The position numbers and the translations under genes are program-made. From positions 186,001 through 250,000 of the forward strand of contig NZ_JAAGPI010000007.1 in the NCBI RefSeq assembly GCF_017104715.1: a stretch of DNA of 64,000 nucleotides, in the 5' to 3' direction. Under the pieces are notes generated by a model. It saw only the letters and a program-made list of their open reading frames with translations. It ran no database searches and had not been told where the DNA came from. This document shows, piece by piece, positions 1 to 9,270 of this stretch (its first letter is position 1; every line of letters starts with the position of its first letter). The DNA comes from Burkholderia sp. Ac-20365. Lineage in GTDB: Bacteria; Pseudomonadota; Gammaproteobacteria; Burkholderiales; Burkholderiaceae.

Positions 1-107
1 TAAGATGCTTCATATCGAACATGGGATTCTCCAGTAATCAATGGCCTACGTGGTCATAGTAGAGAGGTCCATGTTCCAAATGGTCTCGACCAGGTGCGAA
101 TTCGTCC

Positions 108-1055
108 ATGGCTACTGGCACTATCTTTGAGCTTCCCGTACTCGAGCGTTTTCTCGCTGCACTCGACATCGGCGTGGCGAACTTCACGCTGTGCGACATA
201 CGCGATGGCTGGAGCGCCCGGTTCGACGCCTGCGCGACGGCGAGTCTTCACTACTGCATGGAAGGAAGCGGCGCGCTGGTGACGCAAGGCGGGGAGCGGA
301 TCGCACTGACCTCGCATAGCTTCGTGCTGTTGCCGCCCGGGACCGCTTACCGGATAGAGAGCAGCACGTCGTTGCCCGCGAACGAGACACGCCACGGACG
401 TCTCACAGATTGGCCGTCCCGGGAAACGGTACCGACGGTGCAGGCGGGCGATGGCTCAGCCGGCGTCGCGACCGCGTGCGGCGAATTGCAGCTCGATACG
501 AACCACGGCAGCGATCCATTCAACACAATGCATCGACCGCTGATCGCGCAGTTCGACGGCGAGTCGGGCTTGAAGAACCAGTTCGTGTTGCTGCTCGCGG
601 AATGCGCGCGGCCGGGGCTCGGTTCGCGCGCGCTCGTGGAGGCGTTGCTCAAGCAATGTCTGATCATGGTGATGCGACGTCAAATCGACAACGCCGGCAC
701 CGAACTTCCATGGGCCGCGGGCTTTGCCGACAAGCGGCTCGCAGCGGCGCTCGAAGCGATTTTCGAACGGCCGGGGTCGCCGTTGTCGGTGGAGCGCCTG
801 GCCGATATCGCGGGAATGAGCCGGTCCGCGTTTGCGGCGCAGTTCATGAAGGCGTTTGGCCAGCCGCCGATGAGCATGTTGAAGCTCGTCCGGCTACGCA
901 AAGCGGCGGAATTGCTGGCGACGACAGCGCTGCCTGTCGCCGAGGTTGCGCGGATGGTGGGATTTTCGAGTCGAAGCAATTTCTCGCAGGCTTTCCACGC
1001 GATGCACGGAATGGACCCGACTGCGTTCAGGCGTCGCCCGGGTGCGGACAGATAA
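108..1055 (+). CDS. AraC family transcriptional regulator with N-terminal cupin-like sensor
   Basis: DNA-binding transcription regulator of 315 residues. The N-terminal part (about 10-190) looks like the AraC cupin-type ligand domain, with a stretch around residues 50-90 (GGERIALTSHSFVLLPPGT) typical of the jelly-roll. The C-terminal 100 residues hold two helix-turn-helix units: PLSVERLADIAGMSRSAF, then LPVAEVARMVGFSSRSNF with the AraC signature FSQAFH followed by GMDP and RRR. The start at 108 lacks a clear ribosome site but is the first ATG in frame that gives the complete cupin domain. It converges on the hydrolase gene 30 bp downstream; its target is not evident. Family assignment is firm; effector unknown. 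Confidence 0.9.
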   Translation: MATGTIFELPVLERFLAALDIGVANFTLCDIRDGWSARFDACATASLHYCMEGSGALVTQGGERIALTSHSFVLLPPGTAYRIESSTSLPANETRHGRLTDWPSRETVPTVQAGDGSAGVATACGELQLDTNHGSDPFNTMHRPLIAQFDGESGLKNQFVLLLAECARPGLGSRALVEALLKQCLIMVMRRQIDNAGTELPWAAGFADKRLAAALEAIFERPGSPLSVERLADIAGMSRSAFAAQFMKAFGQPPMSMLKLVRLRKAAELLATTALPVAEVARMVGFSSRSNFSQAFHAMHGMDPTAFRRRPGADR

Positions 1056-1084
1056 CCGGCCGACGCCTGTTTTTTGCTACGCAG

Positions 1085-2515
1085 TTACACCGCGCGGAAA
1101 CCTTCGTCGATTTCAGCGTGCGACAGGTGGGCCACCGTGTTCACGAGCGTCTTCGCGGCCGCCGCAAGCGCAATGGCAACCATCGCTCGATGATCGAAGC
1201 CCGCCGCCTTCAGTGCATTGACGTCGCTGTCCGATACCTGCGTGCGCTTGGTCGCGATGGCAGCTGCAAAGCGTCGCACCGCTTCCAGCTTCTCATCTTC
1301 GATCTTGCCACCGTTACGAAGCGCTTCGACGATATTGGCGGATGCACCGAGCTTTGCCGCAAGCGTCGAATGCACAGCGATACCGTAATCAGCCGAATTC
1401 GCGCGGCTTGCTGCGGCCAACGCAACCTGCTGTGCGATGGGATCGAGCGAACTCGCGCCCAGCGATTGCAGCATCGTGATGTACGCGCCCAGCACTGACG
1501 GTTCAGCCGCGATCGCGTAACCCAGGTTCGGCACGAAGCCGAATACGCCTTGCATGCCGTCCAGCAGTTCCTTTGCAGCTTCCGGCGCCGATGCCGCCGT
1601 CAACTCGCCAAACAGCGCCTTGCCTTGCGCCGAATCCAGCGTTCTCGCGAGGAACGCGCGGATGATGCCGGCCACTTCGTCGAGATGCGTCTCCAGCGGG
1701 AAGTGTCCTGCGTCGACAAAGTGAACCTCGGCGTCCGGAATGTCGCGACGGAAAGCTTCAGCCCCAGCGGGCAGGAAGAACGGATCGTTCTTTCCCCAAA
1801 CGGCGAGCGTCGGCGGGCGATGCGTACGGAAGTATTCGTGGAAGCGGGGATATGCCGCGACATTGGACTTGTAGTCGCCGAACAGATCGAGCTGGATATC
1901 GGCGTTGCCCGCGCGATCGAGGAAATGTTGATCGAGCGTATAGGACTCGGGCGCGATCAGCGATGCATCCGACTCGCCATGCGTGTACTGGAACGCGGTC
2001 GTTTCGGACTTCAGGAACGCACGCAGGTTGTTGCGATTCTCTTCCGTTGCCGCTTGCCAGTAAGCGCGGATCGGATTCCATCCATCGCTGAGACCTTCCT
2101 CGTAGGCATTGCCGTTTTGCGTAATCAGCGCGCTCACGCGTTCCGGACGCGAAGCAGCCAGACGGAAGCCGACGGGCGCGCCATAGTCGAACACGTACAG
2201 TGCATAGCGATTCAACCCGATCGCGTCCGTGAAGCCTTCGATCACCTCGGCGAGATGGTCGAACGTATATCCGAAGGCGCCTGCTTCCGGTGCATCGGAA
2301 AAGCCGAAGCCTGGCAGGTCGGGCGCCACCACGCGGTATTTGTCGGCGAGCCGGGCGATCAGTCCACGATACTGATGGCTCGATGTGGGGAACCCGTGCA
2401 GCAACAGCACGGCTGGTGCGTCCTTGTGCCCGGCGTCCCGATAGAAGACGTTGAGCGGAGAACCCGTCCGACGATCAGCGACAGAGACGGTTTGGTACGT
2501 GGGCGTAACAGACAT
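1085..2515 (-). CDS. Alpha/beta hydrolase fused to an AhpD/carboxymuconolactone-decarboxylase-like domain
   Basis: A 476-residue two-domain protein. Residues 1-290 are an alpha/beta hydrolase of the haloalkane dehalogenase/epoxide hydrolase kind: oxyanion motif HGFPTSS, nucleophile region YVFDYGAPVGF (Asp nucleophile), and late His in VDAGHFPLETH. Residues about 300-476 resemble the AhpD/CMD fold, but the place where the family has a Cys-x2-Cys-x3-His redox site reads NSADYGIAVHS, so both cysteines are absent and only the His remains. The start is the ATG at 2515 with GGAGG nine bases upstream; the open frame continues to 2695 but would run through an operator. It is divergent from the tetR gene and probably repressed by it. 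The substrate is unknown. Confidence 0.85.
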   Translation of the reverse strand: MSVTPTYQTVSVADRRTGSPLNVFYRDAGHKDAPAVLLLHGFPTSSHQYRGLIARLADKYRVVAPDLPGFGFSDAPEAGAFGYTFDHLAEVIEGFTDAIGLNRYALYVFDYGAPVGFRLAASRPERVSALITQNGNAYEEGLSDGWNPIRAYWQAATEENRNNLRAFLKSETTAFQYTHGESDASLIAPESYTLDQHFLDRAGNADIQLDLFGDYKSNVAAYPRFHEYFRTHRPPTLAVWGKNDPFFLPAGAEAFRRDIPDAEVHFVDAGHFPLETHLDEVAGIIRAFLARTLDSAQGKALFGELTAASAPEAAKELLDGMQGVFGFVPNLGYAIAAEPSVLGAYITMLQSLGASSLDPIAQQVALAAASRANSADYGIAVHSTLAAKLGASANIVEALRNGGKIEDEKLEAVRRFAAAIATKRTQVSDSDVNALKAAGFDHRAMVAIALAAAAKTLVNTVAHLSHAEIDEGFRAV

Positions 2516-2560
2516 GACAACCTCCAGGTTGGGTAGAGATGCCGGTACGTCGAAGATCAA

Positions 2561-2584
2561 ACTGTACCGAACGATCGGTACAGT
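2561..2584. promoter_or_regulatory. TetR operator O1, perfect inverted repeat
   Basis: Perfect 10-bp arms (ACTGTACCGA / TCGGTACAGT) around a 4-bp ACGA spacer. It lies about 46 bp upstream of the hydrolase start. The 14-bp core ACCGAACGATCGGT is identical to that of the second operator 83 bp away, which strongly suggests that one dimeric repressor binds both. Binding by the neighbouring TetR protein is inferred. Confidence 0.85.
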
Positions 2585-2643
2585 AGTTCGCATATCGAGA
2601 TCCGTCAAGTTTTTTGTTGAGCTGCTATACTGCGTACTTATGA

Positions 2644-2667
2644 ATTGCACCGAACGATCGGTGCAAT
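2644..2667. promoter_or_regulatory. TetR operator O2, perfect inverted repeat
   Basis: Perfect 10-bp arms (ATTGCACCGA / TCGGTGCAAT) around ACGA, with the same 14-bp core as O1. It ends 15 bp before the tetR ATG at 2683, just ahead of that gene's ribosome site, so the repressor would block its own transcription as well as the divergent hydrolase gene. Confidence 0.85.
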
Positions 2668-2682
2668 AAATTGGAGTATGTG

Positions 2683-3249
2683 ATGCCCGCCACAACAGCT
2701 TCGAAGGACGAGATAGTCGATCGCCTGTTTGCCGTGTTTCAGGAGCACGGATTTGATGGTGCCTCGCTCAGCGATGTTTCGCGCGCGACGGGTCTGGGCA
2801 AATCCAGCCTTTACCATCATTTCCCGGACGGCAAGCTGCAGATGGCGCAGGCCGTGCTCGAACGTGCTACGGCCGTGATCGACAGCGAAATCGCCGAGGT
2901 GGCAAAGTCTTCGTTGTCGCTGAAAGCGCGCATCCGCAAGATCGTCGCGCTGCTGAATCAGATGTATTCGGGAGGCCGCAGGCTGTGCGTGCTGGGCCGG
3001 ATCGCATCGTCGTCGGTGAGGGCGGATGCGATGGACGGCTTGCGTTCCGCTTTCGAACTGTGGATCAGCGCAATCGCTTCGCTTGCCGAAGAGAGCGGCA
3101 TGCCCTCGCGGCGCGCGGCGACGTTCGCGGAAGACTGGGTCGCGCGATTGCAAGGCGCGCTCATCATGCAGGCGGCAACGGGCGACACAGGCGCCTATGA
3201 GCGGACGCTGGACGCATTGATCGAACTCGGAGAGAGAGCGGCTGGCTAG
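2683..3249 (+). CDS. TetR/AcrR family transcriptional repressor
   Basis: Repressor of 188 residues. The N-terminal 50 residues form the TetR helix-turn-helix: IVDRLFAVFQEHGFDGASL, then DVSRATGLGKSSLYHHF. The remainder is an all-helical effector domain without a recognisable ligand signature. I chose the ATG at 2683 because TTGGAG sits six bases upstream; a TTG at 2671 would overlap that ribosome site. It is divergent from the hydrolase/AhpD-like fusion, with two matching palindromes between them, so it probably controls both genes and responds to a substrate or toxicant of the hydrolase. Confidence 0.92.
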   Translation: MPATTASKDEIVDRLFAVFQEHGFDGASLSDVSRATGLGKSSLYHHFPDGKLQMAQAVLERATAVIDSEIAEVAKSSLSLKARIRKIVALLNQMYSGGRRLCVLGRIASSSVRADAMDGLRSAFELWISAIASLAEESGMPSRRAATFAEDWVARLQGALIMQAATGDTGAYERTLDALIELGERAAG

Positions 3250-3414
3250 CCGATTTGCGCGCTTGGAGATCGTCGTTCCTGTTAATGCAAAACAGATGTG
3301 CAGATCGGGTGCAGGCGCGGATGCAAGCGCGCGGCACAGCGTTTGCTGAATTCATGTTCGAGCAGATGGCAATCGTCTGCGTCGATATTTCCAGCCCTTT
3401 TTAGGAGACAGATC

Positions 3415-3729
3415 ATGAACAAGGCAACCAGCGCACTTATTGCAGCCGTCGCCGCACTCGCACTGTCGGGCGGCGCTTATGCACAGTCGACGGGCGGCAC
3501 CGCCGGTGGCGGCGGGTCGAGCCATGGCAGCACGTCCAGTCCGGCAACCAACCAGATGAACGATACGAATGGCGGCTACGGCACACCAGGCAACACGGGT
3601 ATGGAGAGCGGCATGAGCGCACAGGGCATGCAACAGCCGGGCCCGAACAATAGCTCGACACCGGCGCCCAAAACCAACAATACGTTGGCAACGCCTACCG
3701 TGAAGTCGCCTGCCGCAAACAGCAATTAA
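3415..3729 (+). CDS. Small secreted Gly/Ser/Asn-rich protein
   Basis: A 104-residue protein with a typical Sec signal peptide (MNKATSALIAAVAALALSGG, cleavage after AYA at about residue 23). The mature part is low-complexity, rich in Gly, Ser, Thr, Asn, Pro and Met, with no cysteines and no recognisable domain. The start at 3415 follows TTAGGAGA. It stands alone with its own downstream terminator at 3826-3859. Such small disordered exported proteins are common in Burkholderiaceae; no function can be assigned. Confidence 0.75.
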   Translation: MNKATSALIAAVAALALSGGAYAQSTGGTAGGGGSSHGSTSSPATNQMNDTNGGYGTPGNTGMESGMSAQGMQQPGPNNSSTPAPKTNNTLATPTVKSPAANSN

Positions 3730-3825
3730 GGACGAAAACCTAGGCTTCTATGGGGTCGTAGCGCACTATCCTTCACGAAAGGAAAGCCGCTGACCTGACA
3801 TTCGAAGCAACCAAAGGAAGCAACC

Positions 3826-3859
3826 AAAGCCGCTGCCCTGACGGACAGCGGCTTTTTTT
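3826..3859 (+). terminator. Rho-independent terminator
   Basis: Arms AAAGCCGCTG (3826-3835) and CAGCGGCTTT (3846-3855) pair perfectly around a 10-nt loop and run into a seven-T tract. It ends the transcript of the small secreted protein ahead of the uvrA-like gene. Confidence 0.85.
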
Positions 3860-3967
3860 GTATCTCGTGTTCATGCAATGCGGCCGCGTTCGACTGCGTG
3901 GCATGATCGACGCGTTTCAGGCATGGTTTGACTACCTCATCACGCGCAGCCCTTACGACAGATCAAC

Positions 3968-6649
3968 ATGGATGACATCCGCAACGATTCCCGTTCGACG
4001 CCCACGCCCTCAGGCATCTTCACCGGCTTCGTGCGTGTGCGCGGCGCACGCGAACACAACCTGAAAAACATCGATGTACAGATTCCGCGCGATGCGCTCG
4101 TCGTGTTCACAGGGGTCTCGGGTTCGGGTAAATCATCGCTCGCGTTCGGCACGCTATACGCGGAGGCGCAACGACGTTACTTCGAATCGGTTGCGCCGTA
4201 CGCGAGGCGTTTGATCGAGCAGGTTGGCGTGCCTGAAGTCGATGCGATCGAAGGCCTGCCGCCCGCCGTCGCCCTGCAACAGCAGCGGGGCACACCGGGC
4301 GCGCGTTCGTCGGTGGGCAGTGTGACCACGCTGTCGAGCCTCGTGCGCATGTTGTACTCGCGCACGGGTACGTATCCAGCGAAACAGCCGATGCTGTTCG
4401 CCGAGGACTTCTCGCCAAATACGGTACAAGGCGCCTGTCCCGCGTGCCACGGCTTGGGGCGCGTGTACGAGGTTACCGAGAAATCGATGGTGCCCGACGA
4501 CTCGCTGACCATTCGCGAGCGCGCGATTGCCGCGTGGCCGCCGGCGTGGCATGGGCAGAATCTGCGCGATATCCTGGTGACGCTCGGCTACGACGTCGAC
4601 ACCCCCTGGCGCGATCTGCCGAAGAAAGACCGCGACTGGATTCTCTTCACGGACGAGCAGCCAACCGTGCCCGTCTATGCGGGCCTCACACCAAAAGAGA
4701 CGCGCGCCGCGCTCAAGCGCAAGGACGAGCCGAGCTATCAGGGGACGTTCACGGGCGCGCGTCGCTACGTGCTGCATACCTTCGCGAACACCCAAAGCGC
4801 ACTGATGAAAAAGCGCGTGTCGCAGTACATGATCGGCAGCGACTGCCCGGAGTGTCACGGCAAACGGCTCAAGAAAGAAGCGCTCTCGGTGAAGTTTGCC
4901 GGACTCGATATTGCCGAACTGTCGCAGTTGCCGCTTGCTGGACTCGCTGCGCTGCTCGAGCCAATCGCACGCGGGGAATGGGCAAAACCGGATCGAGCGA
5001 CGCCAGGCAAGGGCGCGGGCAAAGGCGGCGTGCTCAGCAAGAGCGCGATGCGCGATGCCGTCGATAAACGCGTCGCCGCGGGCGGTTCAGCGCACAAGGC
5101 ATCGCCAGACGTGCGCCGTACACCGAACCTTTCCGACGAGAAGCGCCTCGCCGCGCAGCGCATTGCGGCCGAGTTGCTGGAGCGGCTGACGACGCTGATC
5201 GACCTTGGCCTGGGTTACCTCGCGCTCGACCGCAGTACGCCGACGTTGTCTTCGGGTGAATTGCAGCGGCTGAGACTGGCCACGCAGTTGTCGTCGCAAC
5301 TGTTCGGCGTAGTGTATGTGCTCGACGAGCCATCGGCCGGCTTGCATCCCGCCGATGGCGAAGCGCTGTTCAGCGCGCTGCAAAAGCTGAAGGAAGCCGG
5401 CAATTCGCTGTTTGTCGTCGAACACGATATGCACACGATGCGACGCGCCGACTGGCTGGTCGATGTGGGCCCCGCTGCGGGCGAGGCGGGCGGTCACATC
5501 GTGTATAGCGGGCCGCCAGAGGGCCTCGCGACCATCGAGGCATCGCAGACGCGCCAGCATCTGTTCGCGCCGCCTGCGCGGGTCGATCGCACGCCGCGCA
5601 GTGCCGCGCGCTGGCTGCGGCTCGCCAGCATCACGCGCAACAACCTGCACGGGCTGGACGTTGCCTTCCCGCTAGTCTGTCTGACGACGGTCACGGGTGT
5701 ATCCGGTTCGGGCAAGTCGAGCCTCGTCAGTCAGGCGTTGCCGGAACTGGTCGCGAGCCGGCTGGGGAAAGTCGTCGACAGTCCCGACGATGACGAACAG
5801 GACCCGCTGCTCGCGATCGCGCAAGTGCCGACGAGCGGCCATATTGCCGAGGGAATGGAAGCGATCAGGCGACTCGTGCGCGTCGACCAGAAGCCGATTG
5901 GACGAACGCCGCGTTCGAATCTCGCCACCTACACGGGGCTGTTCGACCACGTGCGCAAGCTGTTCGCGGATACGCCCGCTGCCCGCAAGCGACGCTACAG
6001 CGCAGGGCGTTTCTCGTTCAACGTCGCGCAAGGCCGTTGCCCGACCTGTGAAGGCGAAGGGTTCGTCAGCGTCGAACTGCTGTTTCTGCCAAGTGTGTAT
6101 GCGCCGTGCACGACTTGCCACGGCACGCGTTATAACGATTCGACACTGGAGATCACGTGGCAGGGCAAGAACATTGCGGAGGTACTGGGCCTCACCGTCG
6201 ACGCCGCGTGCAGTTTCTTCGCGGGCGAACCGGGTGTGATGCGTGCGCTCACCGCACTACGCGATATCGGGCTCGGTTATCTGCGGCTTGGCCAGCCGGC
6301 TACCGAGCTATCGGGCGGGGAAGCGCAACGCATCAAGCTCGCGACCGAACTGCAACGCGCGCAGCGTGGCGACACGCTCTACATACTCGATGAACCGACC
6401 ACGGGGCTGCACCCCGCGGATGTCGACCGGTTGCTGGTGCAACTGCAAGGACTCGTCGATGCCGGCAATACGGTGATCGTGGTCGAGCACGACATGCGGG
6501 TGGCTGCGCAAAGCGACTGGGTCATCGATATCGGACCGGGCGCCGGAGATGCTGGCGGAACGATTGTGGCGAGTGGCGTACCGGCAGACGTTGCGCGTGC
6601 GCAGGGGAGCCAGACGGCGGGTTATCTGCGGCAGCAGTTCATGGGGTGA
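3968..6649 (+). CDS. UvrA-like ABC ATPase (UvrA paralogue, class II-like)
   Basis: An 893-residue DNA-binding ATPase of the UvrA family with two ABC modules. Walker A motifs are GVSGSGKSS at about 49-57 and again near 577; ABC signatures are [12 protein letters not shown] and [12 protein letters not shown]; Walker B segments are [11 protein letters not shown] and [11 protein letters not shown]. The C-terminal zinc module is complete (CPTC ... CTTC). The N-terminal zinc module of canonical UvrA is only half present: CPAC at 157-160 has no upstream CxxC partner, where the sequence reads [10 protein letters not shown]. This matches the UvrA2/DrrC-type paralogues, which are linked to drug or damage tolerance and do not always work with UvrB. 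A genuine uvrA is expected elsewhere. Confidence 0.85.
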   Translation: MDDIRNDSRSTPTPSGIFTGFVRVRGAREHNLKNIDVQIPRDALVVFTGVSGSGKSSLAFGTLYAEAQRRYFESVAPYARRLIEQVGVPEVDAIEGLPPAVALQQQRGTPGARSSVGSVTTLSSLVRMLYSRTGTYPAKQPMLFAEDFSPNTVQGACPACHGLGRVYEVTEKSMVPDDSLTIRERAIAAWPPAWHGQNLRDILVTLGYDVDTPWRDLPKKDRDWILFTDEQPTVPVYAGLTPKETRAALKRKDEPSYQGTFTGARRYVLHTFANTQSALMKKRVSQYMIGSDCPECHGKRLKKEALSVKFAGLDIAELSQLPLAGLAALLEPIARGEWAKPDRATPGKGAGKGGVLSKSAMRDAVDKRVAAGGSAHKASPDVRRTPNLSDEKRLAAQRIAAELLERLTTLIDLGLGYLALDRSTPTLSSGELQRLRLATQLSSQLFGVVYVLDEPSAGLHPADGEALFSALQKLKEAGNSLFVVEHDMHTMRRADWLVDVGPAAGEAGGHIVYSGPPEGLATIEASQTRQHLFAPPARVDRTPRSAARWLRLASITRNNLHGLDVAFPLVCLTTVTGVSGSGKSSLVSQALPELVASRLGKVVDSPDDDEQDPLLAIAQVPTSGHIAEGMEAIRRLVRVDQKPIGRTPRSNLATYTGLFDHVRKLFADTPAARKRRYSAGRFSFNVAQGRCPTCEGEGFVSVELLFLPSVYAPCTTCHGTRYNDSTLEITWQGKNIAEVLGLTVDAACSFFAGEPGVMRALTALRDIGLGYLRLGQPATELSGGEAQRIKLATELQRAQRGDTLYILDEPTTGLHPADVDRLLVQLQGLVDAGNTVIVVEHDMRVAAQSDWVIDIGPGAGDAGGTIVASGVPADVARAQGSQTAGYLRQQFMG

Positions 6650-6676
6650 GGCTTTACGTTACAGCCGCTCGGCACC

Positions 6677-6710
6677 CGTTCGATGCATGTCCTTGTCCAT
6701 GCATCGAACG
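6677..6710. repeat. 13-bp perfect hairpin after the uvrA-like gene
   Basis: Arms CGTTCGATGCATG (6677-6689) and CATGCATCGAACG (6698-6710) flank an 8-nt loop. No T tract follows, so it is not a standard terminator; it may stabilise the mRNA end or act in termination with Rho. Confidence 0.5.
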
Positions 6711-6833
6711 CGTTCAGGCGCATAATCGGAAACTCCCGATGGGAAGGCAGGCCGGATGCTGATCCGTTGTTCGCGACTGGCATCGCGGTCTTCGTCGACG
6801 TTGGACTGACCCAGTTCCAGGACGTGGCGCCCC

Positions 6834-7418
6834 ATGAGCGATCCGGATCAGAACCTAGACCGTTTCAGCGCACTCACTGACGGGATTTTCGCCGTCATCA
6901 TCACCATCATGGTGTTGGCGCTGAAAATCCCCACCCGCAACGACGGCAGCGCCTTGCTCGAACTCTGGCCGGATCTGGTCAGCTACGTGGTCAGTTATGC
7001 GTTCATTGCCGTCGTGTGGTTGAACCACCATCACGTGTTCAAACATGCGGCTTCTCTCACCGGTTTGCTGGCCTGGTCGAACTTCGCCAATCTATTCTGG
7101 ATCTCGTTTATTCCGTTCACGACTGCGTGGCTCGCGTCGAGCAGAGTGGCGAGTGTGCCGTTGACGGCATACGCAATAGTTTTCCTGCTTGTCGAAATCA
7201 CATACATGGTTCTGATGTATGAGAGCTTCCGGCAGAACCCCTCCAGTGATACAGCCACGCTCGCCCGTCGAAGGATGCAATGGATCAGGGCCTGGATCAT
7301 GCTCGCATTGTTTGCGTTCGCGGCACTCGCTATTTTCCTTCCGGCGCTCGTACGCATGTGTTTGCTTGGCGCGTTTCTGATTCTTTACACGCGGCCTGAT
7401 CCCCGCCTGAACCGGTAG
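6834..7418 (+). CDS. TMEM175-like (DUF1211) integral membrane protein
   Basis: A 194-residue membrane protein. The N-terminal signature DRFSALTDGIFAVIITIMVL corresponds to the RxxxFSD-type motif of the TMEM175/DUF1211 family, whose members form potassium-permeable channels. Hydrophobic spans occur at about 15-35, 45-65, 80-105, 115-135 and 155-180; NHHHVF follows the second. Bacterial members usually have one such repeat and act as tetramers. Ion selectivity has not been tested for this protein. It is a single gene with no obvious partner. Confidence 0.85.
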   Translation: MSDPDQNLDRFSALTDGIFAVIITIMVLALKIPTRNDGSALLELWPDLVSYVVSYAFIAVVWLNHHHVFKHAASLTGLLAWSNFANLFWISFIPFTTAWLASSRVASVPLTAYAIVFLLVEITYMVLMYESFRQNPSSDTATLARRRMQWIRAWIMLALFAFAALAIFLPALVRMCLLGAFLILYTRPDPRLNR

Positions 7419-7705
7419 GCCGTTTAGCGCGAGTATCAAAACCGATCGTTGCCCGACGGCCAATAAAAGCATCGTTTAAAGCCAGATAAGAAACGGCCTG
7501 TGTGCACAAGCCTTTGGCGGATATCGCCGCGACTCCAGTGAGGATTGGGGGCGTTTTCAGTCTCTATTCTGAAGAATGGCCTTGCAGTGGATTTGAAATA
7601 GTCCGGTCTCCAGGACAGCCTGGCTGGCTATGAACCAGCCAGTGTCATGGCATCGACATTCTTCAATCCCGGATGCTGGGCATCCGGATCACCATGGAGT
7701 CGCAC

Positions 7706-8353
7706 ATGTCAGTTTCCAGTATCGGCTATCAGCGAGCCATCACTCAGCCGCAGTCCGCTACGCCGCCAGCACGTTCGACCGGAACGGATGCGAGTTTCGC
7801 GGCATTTGCGGCCGCTGATACGCCGGCAACGCCGCAGGGAACATCCGGATCAGAGTCGTCGTCACAGGTGAGCTTCAGCCCGGATGCACAGGCGCTCGCC
7901 GGGCTACATGCCAACGGCGTGTCCGTCGCGATGGTCAATCTGGCGGGAACGAAGTTGACGCGCTCGCCCGGCGAGAGCGATGTCGAGTATTTCAAGCAGC
8001 TTGAAGCGGCCATGAAAAGCCGCATGCCGTTCGCTCAGGTCACGATAGAAGGGAGGGACGGAAACCCCAGCGGATACATTTCGCAATCGGACTTCGAGAC
8101 GGTGCTGGCCGAATTCGGTGAAAGCAAAACCGATGCTGATCAGTTTTTCAGCACGCTTGATAACGATCACGACGGCAAAGTGTCGAACGCCGAATGGTTG
8201 CACGCGGTGAGCGAAGCGGTGAGTACGCCCGGCGATTCAACGTCGCAATCGCTGTTGAAACTGATGGACCGCGATGGCGATGGCACGGTGAGCAGCGCGG
8301 AGTTCACGCGCCTGGAGGCCAGCGTGATCGCCGCGGAGAAGAGCGCTTCGTGA
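7706..8353 (+). CDS. EF-hand calcium-binding protein
   Basis: A 215-residue protein with two canonical EF-hand loops in its C-terminal half, DNDHDGKVSNAE (near residue 155) and DRDGDGTVSSAE (near 195), each with the Asp-x-Asp-x-Asp-Gly pattern and a final Glu. A degenerate third loop (GNPSGYISQSDF) lies before them. The N-terminal 70 residues are rich in Ser, Thr, Pro and Ala with no signal peptide. The ATG at 7706 is preferred because GGAG lies six bases upstream; ATG at 7694 is an alternative. It probably senses or buffers calcium; no partner is evident. Confidence 0.8.
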   Translation: MSVSSIGYQRAITQPQSATPPARSTGTDASFAAFAAADTPATPQGTSGSESSSQVSFSPDAQALAGLHANGVSVAMVNLAGTKLTRSPGESDVEYFKQLEAAMKSRMPFAQVTIEGRDGNPSGYISQSDFETVLAEFGESKTDADQFFSTLDNDHDGKVSNAEWLHAVSEAVSTPGDSTSQSLLKLMDRDGDGTVSSAEFTRLEASVIAAEKSAS

Positions 8354-8424
8354 ACCGGGTTATCTGAACCCGCCCGTCAGCCGGTATAGTCAGGCCAATG
8401 CACAACGTGGAACGGAGACGGGCA

Positions 8425-9216
8425 ATGGATCTGAAACTGCGTGGAAAAGTGGCGGTCCTGACGGGCGCAAGCGTCGGCATTGGACTGGCGGTCGCGGAAG
8501 CGTTCGCTGCCGAAGGCGTGAATCTCGTGCTGGGCGCGCGGCAACGTGAACGGCTCGAACAGGCCTCGGCGGAGATTTCGGCACGGCACGGCGTCCGTGT
8601 CGTGCCCGTGGCGTGCGATGTCTCGACGACAGAGGGCGTCGACGCGCTCGTCGGCGCGGCGAACCAGCAGTTCAACGGCGCCGACATCCTCTTCAATAAT
8701 GCGGGCACGGGCAGTAACGAGACGATCATGGAAGCGCCCGACGAGAAGTGGCAGGCATACTGGGATCTTCACGTGATGGCGGCCGTGCGGCTCGCACGCG
8801 GTCTCGTGCCGTCGATGAAGCAGCGAGGCGGCGGCGCGATCCTGCACAACGCGTCGATCTGCGCGGTGCAGCCGCTCGGTTACGAGCCGATCTACAACGT
8901 GACCAAAGCCGCGCTGATGATGTTTTCCAAGAATCTCGCCAACGAGGTGATCAAGGACAACATCCGCGTGAACACGATTAATCCCGGCCTCGTGCTGACA
9001 CCCGACTGGGTCAAGACCGCGAAAGAACTCACGCAGGATACGGGCGGCGACTGGGAAGGTCATCTGCAGCAGGTGGCCGACGAATTCGCGCCCATCCGGC
9101 GTTTCGGAACGCCGGCGGAACTGGCGGATTTCATCGTGTTTCTTTGCTCGGAGCGTGCGAGCTACAGCGTCGGGGCGACCTATTTCGTCGATGGCGGGAT
9201 GCTGCGAACCGTCTGA
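8425..9216 (+). CDS. Short-chain dehydrogenase/reductase (SDR)
   Basis: A 263-residue NAD(P)-dependent oxidoreductase with the classical SDR plan: coenzyme motif TGASVGIG near residue 13, NNAG near 90, catalytic Ser region HNASICAVQP, catalytic YNVTK (Tyr-x3-Lys), and the C-terminal ERASYSVGATYFVDGG. The ATG at 8425 follows CGGAGA; an upstream ATG at 8398 would add nine residues before the fold. It is monocistronic and converges on the EamA exporter gene. The substrate is unknown; sequence of this type fits hydroxy/keto compounds. Confidence 0.9.
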   Translation: MDLKLRGKVAVLTGASVGIGLAVAEAFAAEGVNLVLGARQRERLEQASAEISARHGVRVVPVACDVSTTEGVDALVGAANQQFNGADILFNNAGTGSNETIMEAPDEKWQAYWDLHVMAAVRLARGLVPSMKQRGGGAILHNASICAVQPLGYEPIYNVTKAALMMFSKNLANEVIKDNIRVNTINPGLVLTPDWVKTAKELTQDTGGDWEGHLQQVADEFAPIRRFGTPAELADFIVFLCSERASYSVGATYFVDGGMLRTV

Positions 9217-9270
9217 ACCGGTACGCGCCTCCGCCGTCGCGTGGCTTGGCGCTCTGGCGTGCGCTGTTCG

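Noticed and set aside
2516..2695. N-terminal extension of the hydrolase fusion to 2695
   Set aside because: It would translate through both TetR operators and skip the strong ribosome site at 2515.
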